A DNA stretch of 64,000 bases. It comes from Rhizobium sophoriradicis. GTDB taxonomy: Bacteria > Pseudomonadota > Alphaproteobacteria > Rhizobiales > Rhizobiaceae. The position numbers and the translations under genes are program-made. Positions 15,904-24,581 of this stretch are shown here, in pieces. Every line of letters starts with the position of its first letter. Within the stretch, counting starts at the first letter, position 1. Under the pieces are notes generated by a model. It was not told where the DNA came from. It did no database searches and worked only from the letters and a program-made list of their open reading frames with translations. The stretch lies in assembly GCF_003939025.1 (NCBI RefSeq), contig NZ_RQIH01000004.1, positions 1 to 64,000 of the forward strand. Reading direction: 5' to 3'.

Positions 15904-18513
15904 TCAGGCAGTCTCCGCCATGACAGTACGTCCGCCTGTTCCGCGGGCCATTGCTATCCCGCCAAGCAGATTGCGAAGGTCGGCCGCGATTTTGTTGGCG
16001 ACGACGCCGAGCGCCAGGCCACCTGATATTGCCAGCAGATGAAAGAGGGGAACCGGCAGCACGGCCGCTGTCTGCGGCATCAGCAGTTCCGGCACGAAAC
16101 GGTGCAGCAGGTAGGTGGGAAAGGCCGAGACGGCGCTCAGGCTCACGAGACGCCCCAGCCGCACGGGCAAGTGAATGCGCGGCAGGTAGAGAAGGGCGAG
16201 AAATGCAGCGAAGATCGTCAGATATTTGACCGTCGTTCCGATCCAGAGCGTTTCCCAGAAGGCGAGATAACCGAGCACGGCGGCGGCAACCGCCGTCAGG
16301 ATGATCCGTTGCGTCTTCTTGCCGGCCAGGCCCGCGCACCAGCCGAACATGCCGAGATGCAGGCCCCAGTAGATGGTGAAAATCTGCCGCCTGCCGACAT
16401 CGAAGAGGAGCGGCAGCGAAAACCGCGCTGTGACCGCCAGCGCCAGGAGGGCGAGCGAGAAGACGAAGGGTTGCGATCGCGCCAGCCTTCGTACCGCAGG
16501 CACGGCGAAAATCAGTGAGAAGACCAGAAGCGTCTGCGCATAGGCTTCGATGAACCAGTAGAGATAGGGAAGCATCTCGTGGCGCTCCGGCTCGGCATAG
16601 CCGAAATTGCCGGTCAGCGTAACCGAGGCCCAGGGAACAGTACGCCAGGCGAGCCCATAGGCGGCAACGATGAGAAAATAGGGAAAGAGAACATTGATTG
16701 CCGGCCGCAGCGCCTGGCGAAAATTGCCGGCGAGGAAATGGCCCGACTGGAAACGTGCCAGGCTGAAGCCGACGAGGAGCAGCATCACGCCCGATCCGCC
16801 GGGGATGGGCCAGAGCATTTCGTGATGGGTGACGACGAGCAGGATGGCGATCGCCCTCAGCACCAAATCGGTCGGCAGCGCCCTGACCTCTGCGATGTCA
16901 GTCCGTGCAACCTGCGGGCCGATATCGAGCTCGGCGATGGCCGTCTGCTCCCAGCCTTCCGGCAGCTCGATGCCAAGCCTGTCGAGTTCCATCGTCAATT
17001 GCAGGAAGCGGAGGGAATCGCCGCCGAGCGAGACGAAGCTGTCGCTGCGGCTCACATTGTGGGGGTAGAAGACCCTGATATAGGCATCGAGCACGCTGAC
17101 CGCCGCGGCTCGTCTCGTCTCGCGCGTCGCCAGCATCTCCTCGTGGAGGCCGGCATAGTCGATCTTGCCGGAGGCAAGCCTCGGGAGCTCTCGTCGCACA
17201 CTGACGGCGACCAGGCTCGCCGGAAGATGGCTCGCCTCGACGAGCATTCCGAGCGCCCGATCGGCGGAAGCGGCATCTGTCACATAGGCCTGCAGACCGT
17301 GATCGTCACCGACAACGGCAGTCGCGATTCCCTCCTCGGCCAGAACCTGTTCCATGATGTCGAAGCCGATCCGGAGCCCGGCGACCTTGGCGAAACGGCT
17401 CTTGCGGCCAACAATCCGGAAGAAACCGTCCTCGTCGCGCATGGCGATATCGCCGGTCTTCAATGCCGCGACCTCGGCGCCGCGCTGAAGATCGGCGCGC
17501 TCGGCGCCGTAGCCCATCATCACGTTCGGGCCGGCATAGACGAGCTCTCCGGCAACGTCAGGTCGGTCGAGCGGATGCCCGTCATCGCCGACGAGGCTGA
17601 GGCTGCCGCCGGGAATGGCGATGCCGATCCGCTCCTCATTGTCGGCCAGGCTTTCCGGCGGCACGAAGGCGATGCGGGCGGCCGCCTCGGTCTGGCCGTA
17701 CATGACGAAGAAGCGGCCGCCGTTTGCGCGCATATGGTCGCGGTAGAGGCGGATAAGTTCGGGCGCCAGCCGCCCGCCGGCCACTGTCATGAAGCGCAGC
17801 GCCTTCAGCTCGTGGCTTCGGAAGCGCGTCCTTTCCATCAGCTCATAGGAATAGGGCACGCCCGAAAGATTGGTGCAGCCGCTTTCGTCGAGCAGTCTTG
17901 CAAAATCCTCGCTCACCACGGAGACGCCTGGAATGAAGATGCTGCCGCCGGCAACGAGGTGGGAATGGAGGACGGAGAGGCCGTAGGAATAGTGAAGCGG
18001 CAGGACGAGCGCGGTTCTGTCGGCAGGGGAGAGTTCGAGATAACCGGCAATCGCGCGCGCATTGGCGTCAAGATTGGCATAGGAAAGACGCACGGCTTTC
18101 GCGAGCCCGGAACTGCCTGAGGTCATCAGCAGCAATGCGAGATCCGGATGCAGCGGCGCGTCGCGTTGCCCGGGCCGGCTTTCCCGGACGAGCCGCCAGC
18201 GGCCGCCGGCGGGGCGGTAGGTGAAATCAGGCCGAAAGGCAGCCAGAAACTCTTGCCACAGCCTGTCATCGCAGGGCGGCAGCATCGCCACTGCATGGCC
18301 GGCGCGCAGCGCGCCGAGATAGGCGACGATCACATGTTCCGAAACGTCAGCCGAAATCGCCACAAGCCGCTTATCCCCGCGTCCCAGCCGCTCGGCAAAA
18401 CGCAGCGTCCGGGCATTGACGTCGCCGTAGGAGAGCGTCCGTCCGTCGGCGAAGATAAGGGCCGGGCGCTGATCGGCGCGAGCGATTTCAGGAAACAGGT
18501 CGGCGGGGGTCAT
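15904..18513 (-). CDS. Adenylation - acyl-carrier - membrane acyltransferase fusion
   Basis: An 869-residue three-part enzyme. Residues 1-460 form an AMP-forming acyl/aminoacyl ligase: P-loop MTSGSSGLAKA (130-140), MYGQTE (271-276), TGDIAMRDEDG (353-363) and the catalytic lysine in LASGKIDY (Lys450). Residues about 470-540 are a carrier domain with GGDSLRF, whose Ser500 should take phosphopantetheine. From about 546, ten or so hydrophobic helices begin with LRAIAILLVVTHHEMLW, as in membrane acyltransferase-3 proteins. The expected flow is acid activation, thioester loading and transfer at the membrane. It is the first gene of the seven-gene operon. The acyl substrate and acceptor cannot be read from sequence. 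Confidence 0.88.
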   Translation of the reverse strand: MTPADLFPEIARADQRPALIFADGRTLSYGDVNARTLRFAERLGRGDKRLVAISADVSEHVIVAYLGALRAGHAVAMLPPCDDRLWQEFLAAFRPDFTYRPAGGRWRLVRESRPGQRDAPLHPDLALLLMTSGSSGLAKAVRLSYANLDANARAIAGYLELSPADRTALVLPLHYSYGLSVLHSHLVAGGSIFIPGVSVVSEDFARLLDESGCTNLSGVPYSYELMERTRFRSHELKALRFMTVAGGRLAPELIRLYRDHMRANGGRFFVMYGQTEAAARIAFVPPESLADNEERIGIAIPGGSLSLVGDDGHPLDRPDVAGELVYAGPNVMMGYGAERADLQRGAEVAALKTGDIAMRDEDGFFRIVGRKSRFAKVAGLRIGFDIMEQVLAEEGIATAVVGDDHGLQAYVTDAASADRALGMLVEASHLPASLVAVSVRRELPRLASGKIDYAGLHEEMLATRETRRAAAVSVLDAYIRVFYPHNVSRSDSFVSLGGDSLRFLQLTMELDRLGIELPEGWEQTAIAELDIGPQVARTDIAEVRALPTDLVLRAIAILLVVTHHEMLWPIPGGSGVMLLLVGFSLARFQSGHFLAGNFRQALRPAINVLFPYFLIVAAYGLAWRTVPWASVTLTGNFGYAEPERHEMLPYLYWFIEAYAQTLLVFSLIFAVPAVRRLARSQPFVFSLALLALAVTARFSLPLLFDVGRRQIFTIYWGLHLGMFGWCAGLAGKKTQRIILTAVAAAVLGYLAFWETLWIGTTVKYLTIFAAFLALLYLPRIHLPVRLGRLVSLSAVSAFPTYLLHRFVPELLMPQTAAVLPVPLFHLLAISGGLALGVVANKIAADLRNLLGGIAMARGTGGRTVMAETA

Positions 18514-18638
18514 GCTCGCGCTTCGAATGGCAGAAACTGGCCGAAGCGCGTATAATCCCTGATAATCGCAGTCAAGTAATTTACGGCTACATAGCCCATG
18601 GGGCCTTTTGGCTCCCCGAGGCGGATTCCCGACCGGCG

Positions 18639-19142
18639 CTACTTGCCTATGCTGGCAAGCAATTCGTCGAGCTGCTCCAATTGCTCCGGCAATGCGACCG
18701 CCGAGCCCTGCAGCGCTTCCTCAAGCGCCTCCTTGGACGGATAGACTTCGTGGAAGGTCAGGAGTGTCCTCCCGCTCTGGTCCTCGAAGGTCACCGTCGT
18801 GATCGCGCCCTCTTCACCTTCGTCGTTGGTCCAGACGATGCGCTGGTTCGGCACCACCTCGAGATACTTGCCATAGAAGGCCATGGTGCCCGAACCGCCG
18901 GCGCCGAATTCCAGCCGATATTTGCCGCCGGTGCGGACGTCCATCTCGCACGATACGAGCGAAATGCCGGGCACCGATTTCGGCACCCACCAGCGCTGGA
19001 ACAGCTCGGGCTGGCTCCACGCCCTGTAAACCGTGCCCGGCGGCGCATCGAATGTCCTGGTTACCAGGAGTTCGCGATCCCCTCTGCGCTCGACCGATGT
19101 GCGGTACTGCGCGCCACCTGCACCGTTTACCTGCTCAGTCAT
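18639..19142 (-). CDS. SRPBCC (AHSA1-like) protein
   Basis: A 167-residue SRPBCC ligand-binding-fold protein. The recognisable pattern runs LLVTRTFDAPPGTVYRAWSQ, ELFQRWWVPKSV, VRTGGKYRLEF, GKYLEVVPNQRIVWTNDEGE and LLTFHEVYPSKEAL. It lacks a signal peptide. Its ATG overlaps the ArsR regulator stop by eight bases, so the two form a coupled operon. This regulator-SRPBCC pairing is widespread in rhizobia, and its ligand is usually unknown. The length matches the family. Confidence 0.9.
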   Translation of the reverse strand: MTEQVNGAGGAQYRTSVERRGDRELLVTRTFDAPPGTVYRAWSQPELFQRWWVPKSVPGISLVSCEMDVRTGGKYRLEFGAGGSGTMAFYGKYLEVVPNQRIVWTNDEGEEGAITTVTFEDQSGRTLLTFHEVYPSKEALEEALQGSAVALPEQLEQLDELLASIGK

Positions 19143-19482
19143 CGCTTCCCTCCTGTTGCATCTCGCTGATGATTTCGTCCAATGCTTCGAAGCGGGCCTC
19201 GAAGAGCTTGCGATGCGCCTCGATCCACTCGGCCTCCGCCTTGAGGCCGCGTTTCCCGAGCTTGCAGGTTCTCACCCGCCCGACCTTCTGCGTGACGACG
19301 AGCCCCGCCCGCTCGAGAACCTGGACGTGCTTCTTCATGCCGGTCAGCGTCATCTGGAACGTGTCCGCGAGACTGGTGATCGACGCGTCCCCCCGCCCAA
19401 GCTGATCGATGATCCCGCGGCGGGTCGCATCGGACAGCGCCGCAAACGAGAGATCGAGGGGAGGACTTACATACTGAACCAT
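19135..19482 (-). CDS. ArsR-family transcriptional regulator
   Basis: A 115-residue winged-helix repressor. MVQYVSPPLDLSFAAL is followed by SDATRRGIIDQLGRG, a recognition helix region TSLADTFQMTLTGMKKHVQV and the wing LVVTQKVGRVRTCKLG. It lacks the classic metal-binding CxC motif, so it belongs to the metal-independent class that travels with SRPBCC genes. The start ATG lies inside a long palindrome, implying a leaderless or very short-leader transcript under autorepression. The frame extends upstream to 19737, but that part is antisense to the transporter gene and is rejected. Confidence 0.9.
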   Translation of the reverse strand: MVQYVSPPLDLSFAALSDATRRGIIDQLGRGDASITSLADTFQMTLTGMKKHVQVLERAGLVVTQKVGRVRTCKLGKRGLKAEAEWIEAHRKLFEARFEALDEIISEMQQEGSDD

Positions 19483-19497
19483 CTGGTTCAGTATGTA
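19468..19497. promoter_or_regulatory. Perfect 13-bp inverted repeat at arsR start codon
   Basis: The arms TACATACTGAACC and GGTTCAGTATGTA are separated by four bases and match perfectly. The regulator's start codon lies within the centre of the repeat. This is the expected placement of an ArsR autoregulatory operator that also occludes the start of translation. Confidence 0.75.
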
Positions 19498-19543
19498 TCC
19501 TGTTCGCGCGGGAAACGCAAGCGTTTCGAGCCGTCTGCGGTGA

Positions 19544-20359
19544 TCATTTGAGGCCGCCATGGGCCAGCCCTGCCACGAGATAGCGCTGCAGGAAGAGCGC
19601 CACCAGATAGACCGGTGCGATGCCGGCGAGCGAGGCGGCTGCCATTTGGCCGAAATTGACCAGCCGATCCCCCTGGAAAAGCGAGATGCCGACAGGAAGC
19701 GTGCGCGTCTCATCGGAAAAGGTGAAGGCGGAGGCAAACAGGAACTCGTTATAGGCGAGGACCGAGACGATGATCAGCGTCGCCACGATGCCCGGTACAA
19801 TGATCGGTACGACGATATGGACGAGGATCCGAAGAGGGCCGGCTCCGTCGAGTGCCGCCGCCTGTTCGATCTCCAGCGGCATGCGCCGGATAAACGGCGT
19901 GAGAAGCCAGAAGGCGACGGGGATATTGGCAAAGCCGTAGAGCGTCACCAGGCCGGCATGGGTGTTGAGGAGCCCGGTTGCCTTGAGAAGATAGAACAGC
20001 GGAATGAGAGCCACGATCGGCGGCGCCATGTAGCTCGACAGAGTGAGATCACCCAGCCACTTGCCGCCGATGCCGAGCCGCAGCACGGCGTAGGCGGCCG
20101 GCAGGGTAAGCAGCAAAGTCATGGCACTGGCGAGCAGCGAGACGGCAACGGAGTTGGCGATGAACCCTGAGAGATGGGCGGCCTCGAAAGCGGCCGGCCA
20201 ATTGTCGAGCGTCGGGCTCGTCGGCAGGAAACGGCCGCTCAGCACGTCGTCCTTGGTCTTGAAGGACACCGACACGAGATAGGCGATCGGCAGGGTGAAG
20301 AAGACGAAGATCGGTGCGATCGCGGCAATGAGCGGGATATCGGAACGCCTGATCTTCAT
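19544..20359 (-). CDS. Carbohydrate-type ABC transporter permease (MalG-like)
   Basis: A 271-residue inner-membrane permease with six hydrophobic helices. The cytoplasmic EAA loop reads EIEQAAALDGAGPLRILVHIVVP, the usual contact to the ATPase. It starts with MKIRRSDIPLIAAIAPIFVFF. It overlaps the upstream permease gene by four bases. A second permease and a binding protein precede it, but no ATP-binding subunit is encoded in this operon, so a shared ATPase elsewhere is needed. The frame drawn to 20878 mixes in the preceding gene's antisense and is rejected. Confidence 0.9.
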   Translation of the reverse strand: MKIRRSDIPLIAAIAPIFVFFTLPIAYLVSVSFKTKDDVLSGRFLPTSPTLDNWPAAFEAAHLSGFIANSVAVSLLASAMTLLLTLPAAYAVLRLGIGGKWLGDLTLSSYMAPPIVALIPLFYLLKATGLLNTHAGLVTLYGFANIPVAFWLLTPFIRRMPLEIEQAAALDGAGPLRILVHIVVPIIVPGIVATLIIVSVLAYNEFLFASAFTFSDETRTLPVGISLFQGDRLVNFGQMAAASLAGIAPVYLVALFLQRYLVAGLAHGGLK

Positions 20360-21297
20360 GCGTCTTTCCTCTCGAGATGCTGGTGGATGCGGATGACCGG
20401 CCAGAGCACTGCGCCAATCACCAGACTGTAGATCAGGGTCTCGGCAGCGGCGCGGGCGACATCGAACTGTTCCAATGCGCGGCGATAGATGGAGAAGCCG
20501 GTCGTCGTGGTGGCAAAGCCCGGACCGCCGAACGTCAGGACATAGACGAGGTCGAAGACCTTGAAGGAGAGGATGAGCTTCAGGAGATAGATCGAGGAGA
20601 GCGGCGCCGCCACGAGCGGAAGCGTGATGTGCCAGAAGCGTTGCAGAGGTGACGCTCCATCGATGATCGAAGCCTCGTGGACGCCTTCGGGAATGGTCGA
20701 AAGGGCGGCGAAGCTGAGGATGACGACGAAGGGCGTCCATTGCCAGACATCGGCGACCGCGATGGCGAACCAGGCAAAGACCGGATCGCCGAGGAAGCTC
20801 ACGGGTGCGTCGACAATGCCAAAGTTCAGGAGGAGACCGTTCAGGAGCCCTCCGGCCGGCGCGAGGATCAACTTCCATGCGACTCCGACCATCACCGGCG
20901 GCGTCATCAGCGGCAGCAGGATCAGGCTTACCAGGAACCGTCCGGCCTTCAGGAGCCGGGTGAAGAGCAAGGCGATCAGGAAGCCGACAACCAGTTGGAT
21001 GCTCGCCGTGACGAAAGCATAGGCGATGCTCTTAGTCACAGAGGTCACAAACAGCGGATCCTGGAGGACCTCCCGCACATGCTGCAATCCGACAAAGCTG
21101 CGGAAGGGTTTGCCGAGCGTGCTCTTGCTGAGCGCAAGGGCCACCAGGAAGAGTGTGGGGTAGACCAGGGTCGCGGCGAGCCCGAGCAGGATCGGAGAGA
21201 TCCACAGCCAGCGGACGAGCCGGTGTGCCGAAATGCCGTGATCGGCCGTCGCTGAGGCGGCCCGTCGTCGAGCGAGGGGAAAATCGATCGCAGTCAT
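20356..21297 (-). CDS. Carbohydrate-type ABC transporter permease (MalF-like)
   Basis: A 313-residue permease with an N-terminal cytoplasmic tail (MTAIDFPLARRRAAS) and six membrane helices. The EAA loop is GVHEASIIDGASPLQRFWHITLP. It forms a heterodimer with the following gene product. The ATG at 21297 was chosen over the frame's upstream extension because the extension crosses a stem-loop between the binding-protein and permease genes. Divergently located organosulfur monooxygenase genes suggest the substrate contains sulfur (inference). Confidence 0.9.
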   Translation of the reverse strand: MTAIDFPLARRRAASATADHGISAHRLVRWLWISPILLGLAATLVYPTLFLVALALSKSTLGKPFRSFVGLQHVREVLQDPLFVTSVTKSIAYAFVTASIQLVVGFLIALLFTRLLKAGRFLVSLILLPLMTPPVMVGVAWKLILAPAGGLLNGLLLNFGIVDAPVSFLGDPVFAWFAIAVADVWQWTPFVVILSFAALSTIPEGVHEASIIDGASPLQRFWHITLPLVAAPLSSIYLLKLILSFKVFDLVYVLTFGGPGFATTTTGFSIYRRALEQFDVARAAAETLIYSLVIGAVLWPVIRIHQHLERKDA

Positions 21298-21334
21298 GTC
21301 ATCGCGCCTGTGGTCTTCATTGTTCTTCTCTCGA

Positions 21335-21368
21335 AAGGCGTGCCCCGCTCTGCCGCGAGGCACGCCTT
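21335..21368 (-). terminator. Intra-operon stem-loop after binding-protein gene
   Basis: The arms AAGGCGTGCC (21335-21344) and GGCACGCCTT (21359-21368) form a perfect 10-bp stem with a 14-base loop. It lies between the binding-protein stop and the first permease start. Such hairpins in sugar ABC operons commonly protect the upstream mRNA and lower permease expression relative to the binding protein. Confidence 0.65.
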
Positions 21369-21413
21369 CGGGTCCCATAGTCCACGTCGGCCAAGTGGGC
21401 CGGGGCTCAATAA

Positions 21414-22754
21414 TCAGCCATTGGCTTCATTGATGTTCGTCCAGGCCTTATGGGCATCGGCGATCGCCTGTTCGGCACTCTTGGTCCCGGCAAGGGCCAG
21501 CGCGAGTTCATCGGTCAGCGCGTTTTCCAGCTTTGGGGCATAGACGGCGGTCGGCCAGGCGAGGCTGTTTTCCAGTGCACCGTCTGCCAGCAGCGGCTGG
21601 ACGAGCGGCTGAAAGGCCTTGAACTTCTCCGAGTTGAGGCCGGAGTGACGGTCGGGATCGATGCCGGAGCCGGTCAGCGTGAGCAGCTGTTCGTGGTAGT
21701 CCCTGCTGGTCGCGAGCTTGATCAGTTCCCAGGCGACGTCCTTGTTCTTCGAGCCGCTGGTGATTGCGAAGCCGAAGCCGGCGTTGAAGGCAAGACGCGG
21801 CGTCTTGTTGGCTCCGCCGACGGGAATACGGGTGACGCCCCACTTGTCCACGATCTTCGAGCCCTTGGGATCCTGGGCATAACCGCCGAGGTCGGTCCAG
21901 AAGTCGATCTGGGCGGCCCTGCCGCTGAGGAAGGCGGGCAGACCTTCCTCGAAGCGCGTCTCGAGCGGCGTCGGCAATGAATGCGGTGCGGATGCGAGCA
22001 GCGACTTCAGCGCTTCCACGGCTTCGGTGCTGTCGAGGGCCGAGGTGCCGTCTGCCTTCAGGAAGTTGCCGCCGAAACCGGTGAGGCGGTTGGCATAGGT
22101 CGACAGGATGATGACAGGGATCTTCGCGCCGAGGACCGCAGCACCGTAGATCCCGTTCCTGGATTCCGCCTCGGTGATGACCTTGGCGTTTTCGGTGTAT
22201 TCGTCCCAGGTCGTTGGCGGCTTGAGACCGTAACGATCGAACAGTTCCTTGTTGTAGAACAGAAGGTGGCTGTCGCCATCATAAGGCAGGCCATAGCGAC
22301 GGCCGTCATGCAGCGTGTACTGGTCATAGATCGTCTGGATGAAGTCGTCAGGCTGGATTTCCGCCTTGTCTTTCTCGATCAGGTCGGTCACGTCCTCGAT
22401 CACGCCGTCCTCGGCGAGCTGGCCCTTGTAGGTATAGAAATAGTCGATGACGTCGAATTCTCCGGCCCCGGACTGAAAGTCGAGGGTCGCCTTGACACTG
22501 ACCTGGTCGTAGGGAACGGCGGTCACGTTGACCTTCGCACCCGTCAGCTTTTCGAAATCCTCGGCGATCTTCTTGCCCGTGACGACATGCGGCTGAATGA
22601 TCAGGAGATTGAGGGTGCGGCCGGCGAACCGATTGTCCGCGGCCAGGGCGGAGGAGAAGACGCCCGATGAGAGAAGAGGGAGCGCTCCTGATGCCAGCAT
22701 GGTCTTCAAGACCGTGCGGCGGCGATAGGCTTGGTCGATGATGGGGTTGGACAT
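21414..22754 (-). CDS. ABC transporter substrate-binding protein (sugar type, family 1)
   Basis: A 446-residue periplasmic binding protein. The N-terminus YRRRTVLKTMLASGALPLLSS resembles a twin-arginine signal, with cleavage near SSALAAD. Family-1 features include TLNLLIIQPHVVTGKKIAEDF, YGLPYDGDSHLLFYNKELFD and KPPTTWDEYTENA. The ATG at 22754 has a GAGGAT upstream; the longer frame is rejected. It is first in an operon with two permeases. A Tat signal would imply export in folded form. The substrate is unknown; proximity to sulfonate monooxygenases makes a sulfonated sugar or similar organosulfur compound plausible. Confidence 0.9.
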   Translation of the reverse strand: MSNPIIDQAYRRRTVLKTMLASGALPLLSSGVFSSALAADNRFAGRTLNLLIIQPHVVTGKKIAEDFEKLTGAKVNVTAVPYDQVSVKATLDFQSGAGEFDVIDYFYTYKGQLAEDGVIEDVTDLIEKDKAEIQPDDFIQTIYDQYTLHDGRRYGLPYDGDSHLLFYNKELFDRYGLKPPTTWDEYTENAKVITEAESRNGIYGAAVLGAKIPVIILSTYANRLTGFGGNFLKADGTSALDSTEAVEALKSLLASAPHSLPTPLETRFEEGLPAFLSGRAAQIDFWTDLGGYAQDPKGSKIVDKWGVTRIPVGGANKTPRLAFNAGFGFAITSGSKNKDVAWELIKLATSRDYHEQLLTLTGSGIDPDRHSGLNSEKFKAFQPLVQPLLADGALENSLAWPTAVYAPKLENALTDELALALAGTKSAEQAIADAHKAWTNINEANG

Positions 22755-23140
22755 GAATTGATCCTCGGTTGCGACGGCGCCGGCCGCAGGAATGACCACG
22801 GAGCAATATTCCGTGTGGCAGCTGCGCCGGCCGTGTTGAGATCATTCGACAGATAACTCCTGCCGTTAACCAACAGGAATTTAAAGTACACAAAATTTAT
22901 AGAATTTATTTCCAAGTTCGTCGACGTCTCACTTAAGAAATCGGGTCGAGCGGAAAGGCATGATCGGACGCGGTCGGATAAGGCCGGTCAGGCGTGATAA
23001 CCGAGGCCCAGAGCCGCCCATCAACAAAGTCAGAAAAAATTTCCACGAAATAGTCCATAAAAAACATATAATAACTGTCAAATGGATGCCGTATCGGGAT
23101 GCTTCAGGAACCACGCCTGAAATCCGGATGGGACCGAGGA
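22755..23140. promoter_or_regulatory. Divergent promoter region, transporter versus sulfur operon
   Basis: 386 bases between two divergent operons, AT-rich around 22870-22920 and 23030-23080, where both promoters probably lie. The block near 22880-22910 has repeated AAATTTATAGAATTTATTT-like runs. No gene is supported here. Shared control by a sulfur-starvation regulator is a reasonable but unproven reading. Confidence 0.4.
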
Positions 23141-24550
23141 ATGACCAAGCAGATACATTTCAACGCCTTCGACATGAACTGCGTTGGCCACCAGTCGCCC
23201 GGCCTTTGGGCGCATCCCCGCGACAAATCCTGGAAATACAAGGATCTGGACTACTGGCAAGATCTTGCCAGGACGCTCGAAAGCGGGGTCTTCGACGGCA
23301 TCTTCGTCGCCGACGTGATCGGCTACTACGATGTTTACAAGGGCAACAATTACCACGCCATCCACCAGGCGGCGCAGATTCCGGTCAATGATCCGATCCA
23401 GCTCGCGGCCCCGATTGCGCTCGCCACCGAACACCTCGGCATCGGCATCACCGCCTCGATCTCGTTTGAGCACCCCTATCCCTTCGCACGGCGTCTTGCC
23501 ACCGCCGACCACCTGACAAAGGGGCGCGTCGGCTGGAATATCGTGACCTCCTATCTGGAGAGCGGCGCCAAGAACATCGGGCAAGGCGGATTGCGTGCGC
23601 ATGACAACCGCTACGAAGTGGCGAGCGAATATCTGGAGGTCATCTACAAGCTCCTTGAGGGATCCTGGGAAGACGGTGCCGTGCTACGCGACCGCGAGAA
23701 ACGCATCTTCACCGATCCCTCGAAAGTGCACGAGATCGGCCACAAGGGCCGCTTCTTCGAAGTGCCGGGCTACGCCCTGACCGAGCCGTCGCCGCAGCGC
23801 ACCCCGGTGCTCTACCAGGCCGGCGCTTCCGGGCCGGGCAAGCAATTCGCGGCGGAGCATGCGGAATGCGTCTTCGTCGCGGCGCAGACCAGAACGATCC
23901 TGAAGAACTATGTGCTCGATGTCCGGCTGCGGGCGGCGGCCGTCGGGCGCGATGCGTCGAAGTTCCGCATCTACAATCTGATGACGGTCATCGTGGACGA
24001 GACCGACGAGAAGGCGCGCGCCAAATTCCGCGACTATCTCGATTACGTTTCCTATGACGGCTCGCTGGTCTTCATGTCCGGCTGGACCGGCGTCGACTTT
24101 TCCCGCTACGCACCGGATGATCTCGTGCGCAAGGTCGAGACCAACGCTATCCATTCGGCGATCGAGAGCCTTTCGGAAGGCGATCCGAACAAGCGCTGGA
24201 CGATCAGGGAGCTGGCCGAATGGGGCGGTGTCGGCGGCATGGGGCCGGTGGTCGTGGGATCGCCCTCCACCGTCGCCGACGAGCTCCAGGCCTGGGTCGA
24301 GGAGACCGACGTTGACGGCTTCAACCTTGCCTATGCCGTAACACCCGAGAGTTTCGAGGATATCGTCGGCTATCTGGTGCCGGAACTGCAGAAGCGCGGC
24401 GTCTATCCGACCGGTTATCGCGCCGGCACGCTGCGGGAGAAGCTGTTCGGCGAAGGGCCTTATCTGCCCAAGGCGCATCCGGCCGACCGTTACCGCGACA
24501 TCGAAGCTTTCAAACGCAACCAGGCAATTACGCTGGCCAATGCCAGCTGA
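23141..24550 (+). CDS. NtaA/DszA-type FMN-dependent monooxygenase
   Basis: A 469-residue bacterial-luciferase-like flavin monooxygenase of the NtaA/SnaA/DszA branch, which uses FMNH2 from a separate reductase to oxidise sulfur or nitrogen compounds. Signatures are FNAFDMNCVGHQSPGLWAHP near the N-terminus, DGIFVADVIGYYDVYKG, TKGRVGWNIVTSYLESGAKN and PVLYQAGASGPGKQFAAEHA. The length matches the family (about 440-480). The ATG at 23141 follows GAGGA closely. It is first of four genes with two SfnB-like enzymes and SsuD, consistent with desulfurisation of an organosulfur compound. Confidence 0.88.
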   Translation: MTKQIHFNAFDMNCVGHQSPGLWAHPRDKSWKYKDLDYWQDLARTLESGVFDGIFVADVIGYYDVYKGNNYHAIHQAAQIPVNDPIQLAAPIALATEHLGIGITASISFEHPYPFARRLATADHLTKGRVGWNIVTSYLESGAKNIGQGGLRAHDNRYEVASEYLEVIYKLLEGSWEDGAVLRDREKRIFTDPSKVHEIGHKGRFFEVPGYALTEPSPQRTPVLYQAGASGPGKQFAAEHAECVFVAAQTRTILKNYVLDVRLRAAAVGRDASKFRIYNLMTVIVDETDEKARAKFRDYLDYVSYDGSLVFMSGWTGVDFSRYAPDDLVRKVETNAIHSAIESLSEGDPNKRWTIRELAEWGGVGGMGPVVVGSPSTVADELQAWVEETDVDGFNLAYAVTPESFEDIVGYLVPELQKRGVYPTGYRAGTLREKLFGEGPYLPKAHPADRYRDIEAFKRNQAITLANAS

Positions 24551-24581
24551 AAATTCCAGTTCAACCCGACGAGGTTTTCCC

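Noticed and set aside
16579..18120. 513-codon plus-strand frame opposite the adenylation-acyltransferase gene
   Set aside because: Antisense shadow of a gene with complete adenylation motifs; no start signal or domain.
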